Assembly: GCA_012931725.1 (NCBI GenBank)
Contig: CM022946.1
Span: 2,484,189 to 2,548,188 of the forward strand
Source of the DNA: Litsea cubeba
Taxonomy: Eukaryota > Streptophyta > Magnoliopsida > Laurales > Lauraceae
Direction: 5' to 3'
Length of the DNA stretch: 64,000 nucleotides
Shown here: in pieces, positions 56,201-64,000 of the stretch
How positions within the stretch are numbered: position 1 is the stretch's first letter
Layout of the letters: every line of letters begins with the position of its first letter
Notes under the pieces: generated by a model
Told to the model about the DNA's origin: nothing
The model's input: only the letters and a program-made list of their open reading frames with translations
The model's database searches: none
Position numbers and translations under genes: made by a program

Positions 56201-57913
56201 CATGAAAGATGCATTTTTTTTTTCTAGCACTTTTATATACAGGGATGAAAAGGACATCTGCATTTGGAAGCACTCTCAACTTCTGAAAATTTCTCTTCCA
56301 GGTCTTTCTAAACTGGCTTTGGCAGAGCCTTCCTTCTCTCAGGCTCCTGGGGCAATCTTGTGGTGTGGTTTTGCTTGTTGCTAGTTGGTGGTGGCAGGCA
56401 AGATCTATACGACAACAATATTCAGAGGAGTGGTTTATATTCAGAGAATATTGCTAACACTTGCACACTTTGTGGAAGATAGGAAGAGACAATTAACCAT
56501 CTTCTCCTTCATTGTGAGTTTGCTTTGCATGTTTGGAATCATTTCTTGAAGTTGTGTAGTGTTTCATGTTGGTTGTGGGTGATTGATTCCCTTTGCAGTT
56601 CTTTGGTCTATTTGGAAAGAAAGAAACAATAGAATACCTTTCAAAAAAAGGAAAAAGAAAAGAAAAGAAAAGAAGAAACAATAGAATTTTCAAGGGCGTT
56701 TCTTCTCAGGTTGATGATCTAACTTGGTCGTCCTAAGATTGGCTCGAAAAAGGAAATTCTCATATGTGAATCTAGATGACATTATTTGGGATTGGGTGCT
56801 TGTTTGAAAAGTGGTTTGTCCAAGGTTAAAAAAAAAAGGTAGCTTCTCGCATGGTTCTTTGAAATTCAATGTGGATAGGGCAGTGTGGGGTAAGCTGATT
56901 CCAACAGGTTTAGGAGGTGTTCTTTGGTATTGCGAAGGAGATGGCTTATTCATGAACTCGAGGCATGTGGGGGTGAGAGATTCAAATGAAGTTGAGGTTT
57001 TGGCCATTTTAGAAGTTCTTCATATTTACTATAGAGCATTAACTGAGGATTTGATTCTAGCGAGTGACTCTTTTAATGCCAGTTCATAAATGAACTCTAC
57101 CGAGATGAGATTGTGGAAAGTTCAATTCTACTTCAATGAGATTTGATCAATTCTGTCTTCTTCTGATGTCGCTTTTCTCATATCAGCTGGTCTACAAATG
57201 GATTGGCGGATGCTAGCAAAATAGGGGCTTTATAGGAGTCATGATTTTGAGGCTTCCCTTATTTAATTGTATTTGGTGCAACGTATAATGCTCTTATGCC
57301 CATGCCTTTTTTTGGTTTCGTAAACCCTGTGGCTCCTTTTCTTTTCCAATATAAATTTAATGTTCTGTTACGGCTTACAAAAGAGGAAAAAAAAAATAAT
57401 GCTTTTGTTGTCCAGAATACTATCCATCTAATTCCTTGATAGAGCTTTCTTGGATATGTCGGGTGGCTGATCTCTGGACCTGGCATATGGGGTAAATGTG
57501 TACTTCGCTGATTTTCTATCTGATGAAGTGCTTTTCTGTCTTTGTGTTTGTATTTTTTAAATTTATATATTCCTTGCACTTTTTGTCATACTATTTAACT
57601 TTATTTTCTTATTTATCTCTAGTATAGGAATAGTATTTTTATCAGTAAGATTTTATTAAGAGTATCCTGAGAAATACTCAAAATTGAAAAATCTCTTGAT
57701 TTTATCTTAAGTTATAGAAATCACAAGAATGGGTTTCGTGATTATGTTTATGACACTGAACTTCCAACAATTTATTTGGATCCATTCCCTTTCCAGGCTA
57801 CAAGAGAAATTTGAAGATTTGTCTTTTTTAATACAGGTTTGTGATTTGAAGGAGAGTGAGCAGGAACTAAAGCTGATTCAAGAAATGTATAGACGTGAAT
57901 CCACAGATTCCAA
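47229..57913 (+). CDS. HUB1: HUB1-like E3 ubiquitin ligase (BRE1 family), 5' two thirds
   Basis: Twelve exons with GT-AG junctions and consistent phases: 47229-47339, 48312-48473, 48574-48661, 51279-51506, 51619-51786, 51956-52149, 52249-52332, 52470-52589, 52692-52878, 53032-53192, 53288-53359, 57837-57913. They encode about 551 residues. MGSTGESDRKRRHFTSISPT, AVLQYQNQKLVQQVEAQKAE, GDKARDKQKDLQDMELALKE, GRKEIIAEFKALLSSLP and ELKLIQEMYRRESTD match Arabidopsis HUB1 in order (878 residues). HUB1/HUB2 are nuclear coiled-coil RING ligases that monoubiquitinate histone H2B. The C-terminal coiled coil and RING finger are not found in the remaining 6 kb; either they lie past the window behind a very large intron or the gene is truncated. 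Intron 3 is 2.6 kb and intron 11 is 4.5 kb. Confidence 0.92.
48662..51278 (+). other. intron 3 of the HUB1-like gene
   Basis: No coding exon seen. Around 50060-50130 the minus strand reads GCATAGTTGGAAGGTGCACA ... GGTTACAGGTTCAAGTG, resembling a tRNA-like SINE head. Positions 49330-49450 may be an old LINE 3' tail, weakly. Confidence 0.45.
54131..54458 (+). repeat. tandem duplication, 162-bp period, in HUB1-like intron 11
   Basis: CAACGACTCCACTGGGGATC recurs 162 bp apart (54169 and 54331), with the whole block from a poly-T run through TTGGGTTAGAGGTGGTGGCA to ATTGCTGAGAAAATCTTGA duplicated with few changes. Confidence 0.9.
55010..57250 (+). mobile_element. decayed LINE in HUB1-like intron 11
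   Basis: On plus, at about 55147, GDLITFLIHFSCRSLG-type frames correspond to the reverse-transcriptase region LSPFLFT...AEALGSML and HLHFAYDTMLF, where the YADD-like box reads FAYDT. The zf-RVT-like region lies near 56450-56640, and an RNase H-like domain at 56811-57089 contains SLKFNVDRAVWGK, DSNEVEVLAILEVLH and LILASDSFNAS. Many stops and frame changes. It is in the same orientation as the host gene and related in type to the LINE at 23066-24590. Ends are approximate. Confidence 0.75.
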
Positions 57914-58979
57914 GTGAGTACTTTCCCTTAACTTCCTTTTGCCTTTCAGAAATTTTTTGAAAAAAGCCCATGGCACAGCAAAAGGTGCTCACTATTGTAA
58001 CCTTGAGGGTGTGGGTTCAAATCATGTTACAAATGAAAAAGAATATGGGTCAAAACTTCTCTGATTCTCTCCAACTTTTCGCTGCATGTGGTTGATATTG
58101 AGGTTAACATGAGTCATATCCTAAGCGTCTATCCCATGGCCTCTATTTTGATTCCGCCATTTGAAACTTGCTTTAGTTGGGACATTTTAAATGTCCCATG
58201 GCTGTAAATGTAAACTGTTGGTATGACGGTGGTCCAGCAATCAGGTAGTGAACTGTCAATTAAAGGACCTGGAGAAAGTTTAAAGAAAAAGAGAGGATCT
58301 GGGCCAGAGCTTTTGAATGGTTTTACTCCTATACTTATGGATGTAATCTCAACTTAGTTTGATTCACCAACCCCAGGGGTTGCTGATGCAGGCCCGAAGG
58401 GCTCTAGGTCGAGTCAGCCAGGACCTAGATTTAGGCTCAGAATTGGAACTAAGCAAAATATGCCAGATCAAGATTCAGATCCAGGCCCAGTTCAGCTGGG
58501 CCCATTGTAATTCAAGGCAAAAGAAAGGGGCTCTCACGGTCACTGTTGGTAAAGAATGTCCAAGGCTAATGACAAGTCCTTTCTTTGGAATTTATTTAAT
58601 TTTTTTCTTTGATTAGTTGTGATGAGAACTCTTCATTAGAAAGTTGATTAGATTAGCAAGTAGTCTTCTATTGCATTTTAAAAGCTTAGTTGTAGGAGTT
58701 ACCACGTGGGTGATTATGTTTAGAGAATTAAAAAAAATAAATGTTCTCGGGTCTCCGTGGGATCCTATTCAATCTCACGTTTCTGTGGAACAAAGTATTT
58801 GTGCAAGGTTGGAATCGTGGACTCTTGTTGTGCGGTCTCGCATTCCATAGCACGGTCTTGCTTACCATAGGTTGTCATACTTCCACTGCAATTAAGTCCA
58901 ACAATTATAGAAGAGATTGTTGGTGTCTTCCACTTTCACATGGGGATGTGGCATTTCTCTCTATGTTATTTGAAGATCA
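57914..58979 (+). other. start of HUB1-like intron 12 or 3' flank
   Basis: Donor GTGAGT at 57914. A tRNA-like stretch GGTGCTCACTATTGTAACCT ... GTGGGTTCAAATC at 57985-58026 may be a SINE relic. The next HUB1 exon was not recognised. Confidence 0.4.
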
Positions 58980-59186
58980 TTGAGGTTAGATAACCCTGAG
59001 GGATAGCTCAGTTGGCTTAGGACCACGGTTTGCTCCTAGAGGTTGACTTGAGGGTTCGAAACTGCACTACCACACTAGGGCCACAGGGGATTTACCCGGC
59101 TCCCCCTGCGTCCGTAGGGATTAGTCTGGCCCAAAGGGCTGGGACACCCTCTGTTATAAAAATAAATAAATAATTTGAGGTTAGAT
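58980..59186 (+). mobile_element. tRNA-derived SINE with 12-bp target duplication
   Basis: The SINE body is 58992-59174. It has an A box GATAGCTCAGTTGGCTTAGG, a B box GAGGGTTCGAAACTGC, a non-tRNA part CCACACTAGGGCCACAGGGG ... GGGCTGGGACACCC, and an AATAAATAAATAA tail. The duplication TTGAGGTTAGAT is identical at 58980-58991 and 59175-59186. It is a recent, well-preserved member of the family seen at 9073. Confidence 0.92.
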
Positions 59187-59390
59187 CAGTCAAATGTGGA
59201 TGCTGGGACCTAATTTGTGCGGGCGTGGCTTGAATATCTTCAAGATCAGTTTCTATTTCCTTGAGGTGAGATCTTATTTTATCGTTTTTTGAGTATTATA
59301 TGTACAGAGAATCTAAGAGAACCCTAAGTGCAGTGAGTATTGGACTCTGTATGTGTGGGGTTTGCATGCACATAGCAGTACCCCATCTAT

Positions 59391-60403
59391 ATCACATGCA
59401 AGGCCGGCTCGAGACAATTTGAGGCGTAAAGCGACAATTCTAAATAAGGCCTTTTCTATTTTTTAATATTATTGTAAATATTTTATTTAAAATATATTTT
59501 TCTCGCTTTTTGTGATGCAAAATTACTAATTAAGTTTTTATATTCAAGTTTTGCTAACATATCCTTTTCAATTGATATTATGGCTAATCCACTTAATCTT
59601 TCTCGTGACATTGTTGATCATAGGTAGGGTTTTATCAATTTTTATTTTGAAAAACTTCTTTCTGCAAAAGCAACAGTTACAGGTATTGTCAATAATATTC
59701 TGTAAGTAATGTAAGCATTTGGAAAAGAATCTAGTCTTTTTATATAATTAAGCATGTCAATTGGAGTGTTTTCTTCTGTTTGTAAAATCTCTTTTAAAAC
59801 TTTTAATTCTGTAAATAAATCTAAACTATCAATATTAGAAAAACTACCATGTTTCAAGGAACATTCGGGATGAAGACAACTAGGAAGAAGTGCAACTAGG
59901 AAGGAGTGCAGGGAGAATGGAGTTTGGATAAAAAAAAACCCCTTGAATTGAAGGGATCCAATGAGAACACAGAGGAGATTGTCCTCTTTTGATTGCAAGC
60001 AGATGTAGGAAAAAAAAAAAACCAATAGGAAGAATTTTAGAATTCAAAAGGGATTTGTTACTTGTTGTAATTGCAAGGTTTTTTTTTTTTTGTTTTTTTG
60101 TTTTTTGTTTTTAATGGCTACAACTTTTCTCAACGGTGAAGAATTTTAATGGTGTTTTTGGAATGTGAAAAGGTAAAAACGGTGAAGAAGGAGTTTGATG
60201 GTTTTTTTTTGGAATGTGAAAAGGTGTCTGTTTTATGGGGCCTTATTTTTTGGGATCATGTTATGAGGCCTTCTTTTTTGGGAGAAACAAATTGACTTCA
60301 TTGATTTTTTTTTGGAAGTTGAGAAAATTTGGGGCCTAAATTTTTTGGGGGCCTAAAGCAAGGGCTTTTATTGCCTCGTGCTTAAGCCGGCCCTGATCAC
60401 ATG
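59391..60403 (-). mobile_element. hAT element with ZMYM1-like transposase remnant
   Basis: The element spans 59399-60395. Ends are CAAGGCCGGCTCGAGAC and, in reverse complement, CAGGGCCGGCTTAAGC. A perfect 8-bp duplication ATCACATG lies at 59391-59398 and 60396-60403. The interior encodes only the end of a transposase, so it is a deletion derivative. Confidence 0.92.
59490..60025 (-). pseudogene. hAT (ZMYM1/TTF-type) transposase C-terminal fragment
   Basis: On minus, FSNIDSLDLFTELKVLKE, RLDSFPNAYITYRILLTIPV and AFAERSFSK match the hAT dimerisation domain. After a break the tail continues in another frame: MSRERLSGLAIISIEKD and KLEYKNLISNFASQKARK. The frameshift after SFSK and the missing N-terminal two thirds make it inactive. 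The tail closely resembles the remnant at 300-405. Confidence 0.85.
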
Positions 60404-61137
60404 ACATAGAAGATAATGAGGATGTGACGATGTATTGCTGAGTTGCCATAAGGTTTTTATTTCTCTAGTGTTAGGAAAGGGGTTACTCGTATAAATCTTT
60501 ACACCATCTGAATAGTGCAGATATTGGTAAAATGTTGCTTGTGCAATCAACTTGGAGCGACTCAAGTTTTGGACCTGAACTCAGATTTTGATTTTCATCA
60601 GTTGCACAGGGGCCTTGACGCCAATTAAACAATGCCTAGGCTATTTACTACTTAGTCATCGGGCCTAATATATAGGCCCTGATCCAGCACAAGGTTTAAG
60701 CCAGGCTCAGGCCAGCCTAGTAGTGAAATATTGAACCTATTTGTGGAGAACTTGTTGGTCGAGACTCGAGTTGGGTCATATGATATTGGTCCTTTCGGTA
60801 GATGTAGGTCCAGGTCGAAACTATTTAGCTGTTTGTCAAAATACTTGAGCCTGGGCTCATTGTATATGCCTAAAATGTTGGCTCATATGTAGCCCAGAGC
60901 TTGAGTGTAATCACAAACCTAACATAGTTCTCTTTCATTGTTGAGCTGACCCTCAAACTTAGGAAAAGCCCAAGGACCGAACTTGCCTAAATCAAGAGTT
61001 ACCATCCATGTCAATCTTTGACCAATGTGCATAAGAATCTTATGAAGAGGGCCTCTCTTTTGAGGGGTGGCCTGAATTAACAAGATATATTTTAAATCTG
61101 ACAACAGAGTTTAGTTAAAGATAAAAGGATAAATACA
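60404..61137. other. no gene seen
   Basis: Contains AGGCCCTGATCCAGCAC and GGCTCAGGCCAGCC-type words of degenerate MITEs, with no boundary. Falls in the presumed HUB1-like intron 12 if the gene continues past the window. Confidence 0.4.
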
Positions 61138-61497
61138 TGACACTACTATAGCAGCAGTATACGAGATATACCGATGCCTGCTACATGTCAATGAAGCCTG
61201 ACGCAGCCAGAGATTGATAGATCAATCTCTCGAGGGATTGATCGAATCCAAGATGGATTCTAGCCCTAAGGCACAGCACAAACCATAACACACGAGAGAT
61301 AACTCACAAAGATAACTTGGATTAATTGATAATAAGCATGAAAATTACATTAGGGCTCTTCTGTTTATATAGAGCATAATGTCTGCTAATGAGGAAAGCT
61401 ACTAATTCTAATTAACAATAAAATTAGAAAGCAAGCAACTAAGTAATATTACTAATCTAGAAAATTAAGTAATGTAAGGCACATGTGGACCCCATCA
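61138..61497 (-). repeat. probable 3' LTR of the gypsy element
   Basis: Directly after the polyprotein on minus: starts TGATGGGGTCCACATGTGCC (61497), has a TATA-like TCTATATAAACAG near 61370, and may end ...GTAGTGTCA at 61138. TG...CA boundaries are inferred because the other LTR lies outside the window. Confidence 0.5.
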
Positions 61498-61507
61498 GTT
61501 GGGTCCG

Positions 61508-64000
61508 TCAAGGCTTGCGGTTGCGGGTCCCTATCTTGGATCGGGATCGAACTGCATCAACTCTCCCCGTCTTGAAAGAACTCGACTCCGGCGAGTTAAT
61601 CGCTTGATAGCGCTCATAAAGATCTGGATTCAGACGCTAGAAGTCTGTAGCAGTAATCCAGGTAGCATCGGAGACGGGCCTGTTTTGCCAACGAACAAGG
61701 AATTTTTGAAAGCCGCCGTGACGAGTAGAAACAATTTGATCATCAAGAACATCAATGATATTATCAGGCGGTGGCGGAGCAGCCGGTAACGTAATTAGTT
61801 GCTCGTCAGAATCATCTTCATTATCATGCCCACGATAAAGAGTGAGATCAGCAACATTGAATGTAGGGCTGATACCAATATCAGAAGGTAACTCGAGAGT
61901 ATATGCATTCGAACTAAGCTTCTTTATCACTTTGAATGGACCGGTATTCCGCGGATGTAATTTCTTGTTTGCACCTGGGGGTAACCTTTCCGGATGAATA
62001 CGGACCATAACCATGTCGCCTTCAGAAAACTCCAAAAAACGACGACGTTTGTCAGTATGAGCCTTGTAACTGTCATTGCTGGCTGCAATATGTCGTCGAA
62101 CTTCATCATGTATCTGTTGCATGTGTGTGATGAAGTTATCAGCTTTAGCACAAGGGCGTGCTTCAACAGGTAAAGGGACAAGATCAATAGGCAAGCGCGG
62201 TCGAACACCTGTGACTGCTTCAAATGGTGAGATGCCGGTGGACCGATTAACTGAATTGTTGTAAGCAAATTCAGCCATAGGTAGAATTTGATCCCATGTA
62301 GTAATATGATCACGTACAAGGCATCGTAACAATTGGCCAAGGCTTCTATTAACAACTTCAGTTTGGCCATCAGTCTGCGGATGATAAGCAGTAGAGAAGT
62401 GAAGCTTTGTTTTTGCTGTCATCCACAAAGTCTTCCAAAAGTAACTCATAAATTTAGTGTCACGATCTGAAACGATTGTTTTGGGGAGGCCATGAAGACG
62501 GACAACCTCTTTGAAGAACAGTTGAGCGACCTTATAAGCATCAGATGTTGTGTTACATGGAATGAAATGTGCCATTTTAGAAAAACGATCAACAACAACA
62601 AAGATAGAATCAACTCGCCGTACAGTCTTTGGAAGTCCTAACACAAAATCCATACTGATATTTTCCCATGGTGCATTAGGAATAGGCAATGGCTGATATA
62701 AACCTGTATTTTTCTTGTTTCTTTTAGCCAATTGACAGGTGCGACATCTCTCACATAGGCTGATAACATGAACCCGCATGCGCGGCCAATAGAAACGATC
62801 ACCCACGAGAGCGAGCGTCTTGTCACGTCCCAAATGACCACTACAACCTCCAGAATGTAATTCACGAACAACATGTTCTCGAATAGAAGTAGCAGGGAGG
62901 CAAAGTTTGTTACCTCGGAAGAAGAATCCATCATGTAGGCTGTAATGAGGGTGCTTATCCTTGTTGCCGTTAAGAAAATCCGCATAGATGATACCGAAAT
63001 CCTTGTCATTTGGATATTCGTACTTTATTTGGTCAAAACCTGTAACAGTGACTGCCATAGTAGTGAGGAGATGTTTCCGACGACTCAAAGCATCAGCTAC
63101 CATATTTTTTTTGCCAGCTTTATGACGGAGACTGAATGTGTATTGTTGAAGGAAAGAGCTCCATTTAATTCGACGATCACTAACATGTTGTTGGGACTGT
63201 ATATGCTTCAATGCCTCGTGATCGGAATATAAGACAAAGTCGTTGCCAACCAAGTAATGACGCCAATGCCGCAATGCTTGCACAACGGCGTAGAATTCGA
63301 GATCATAAATAGAATATCGGCGTTTGGCATCGGAGAGCTTTTCGCTAAAAAATGCAATCGGGTGACCTTCTTGGCTAAGAACTCCGCCAATGCCAATCTG
63401 AGAAGCATCACAAGCAACTTCAAAGACTTTGTTAAAATCTGGAAGGCGAAGGACAGGGGCCTCCGTGATCATGCTCTTGATTTCGCCAAATGCTTTAGTT
63501 GCTGCACTTGTCCATTTAAATTCACCCTGTTTCATACAATTAGTTATTGGAGCCATAATACTGCTGAAATCTCGAATGAACCTTTTATAGAAAGTAGCAA
63601 GTCCGTGAAAACTACGAACTTCAGTGAGAGTTTGTGGAATAGGCCAATCGAGGATAGCTTGAATCTTGGATGGGTCCATTGCGATACCCTTAGAAGAGAC
63701 AACAAAGCCAAGGAAAATCACAGAATGGCTCGTAAAAGTACACTTCTTCAGATTAGCATAGAAGCGTTCCCGGCGAAGAAGTTCAAATATGCTCTTCAAG
63801 TGATCAAGATGCTCCCGTTTGGATTTACTATAAATCAAGATATCATCGAAGTAGACAACAACGAACTTTCCAATAAACGGGTTGAGCAATTGATTCATAA
63901 CACGCATGAATGTGCTAGGAGCATTAGAAAGACCAAAAGGCATAACAAGCCATTCATAAAGACCGTCTTTAGTTTTAAAGGCTGTCTTCCATTCATCACC
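61508..64000 (-). mobile_element. Ty3/gypsy chromodomain retrotransposon, 3' part of pol
   Basis: An uninterrupted frame from the right edge to a TAG at 61637-61639. On minus the order is: reverse transcriptase with YFDDILIYS; RNase H with FEVACDASQIGIGGVLSQ; integrase zinc finger HLGRDKTLALVGDRFYW...CERCRTCQLAK; integrase core with MDFVLGLPK, VSDRDTKFMS and HPQTDGQTEVVNR (D, D, E); GPY/F region RNTGPFKVIKKL; and a chromodomain VSTRHGGFQKFLVRWQNRP. The family normally reads a Gln codon where the TAG is; the frame continues for 42 more codons (RLNPDLYERYQAINSPE...) to TGA at 61508. The order places it in the chromovirus branch. Gag, protease and the 5' LTR lie beyond the window. Confidence 0.93.

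Noticed and set aside
58992..59070. Considered as a real tRNA gene
   Set aside because: A and B boxes are present, but the cloverleaf is incomplete and it continues into a SINE body with an AT tail and a 12-bp target duplication.

Overview
This window is nuclear DNA from a flowering plant with a large, transposon-rich genome. It shows plant-only gene families (a CCT-domain protein, a LAP6/PKSA-type type III polyketide synthase, a class III chitinase, a HUB1-type E3 ligase), GT-AG introns, AT-rich intergenic DNA and plant transposon families. The host genes look angiosperm, but nothing fixes the order; a magnoliid or early-diverging eudicot is only a weak guess. There is no bacterial, organellar or CRISPR-like DNA.

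Host genes, left to right: a short CCT-motif gene (857-1147, +); 60S ribosomal protein L15 in four exons (7841-6416, -) with telo-box and site II motifs upstream; an uncharacterised plant protein with a C-terminal membrane segment in four exons (9801-14028, +); a LAP6/PKSA-like pollen-wall polyketide synthase in two exons (16204-18131, +); an intronless class III (GH18) chitinase (19912-19010, -); and the first twelve recognised exons of a HUB1-like histone H2B ubiquitin ligase (47229-57913, +), whose 3' part is not in the window. These genes have unrelated roles and do not form a pathway or cluster.

The rest is mostly mobile DNA. Three elements with matching ends (GAGGATTTTA...TAAAATCCTC) and 9-bp target duplications each carry a fragment of a different host gene: importin-beta (3725-4756), nucleolar DEAD-box helicase RH7 (30704-32504) and a ubiquitin-eS31 fusion (42217-43520). 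They look like Pack-MULEs. Each also carries its own short palindrome, repeated on both sides of the captured gene. Between 27.6 and 38.9 kb a DUF659-type hAT transposon was interrupted by a smaller hAT element and then split by a 4.3-kb inversion between two inverted copies of that smaller element. Three separate target-site duplications match up only if the inversion is undone.

Other elements include a solo Ty1/copia SIRE-type LTR (39525-41310), two decayed LINEs, tRNA-derived SINEs, several MITEs with intact target duplications (two in host introns), a ZMYM1-like hAT derivative (59399-60395), and the 3' half of a Ty3/gypsy chromodomain retrotransposon that runs off the right edge. The HUB1-like gene has a LINE in one large intron and a SINE, a hAT element and the gypsy element in or beyond the next, so it is either a gene with very large introns or one cut short by insertions.
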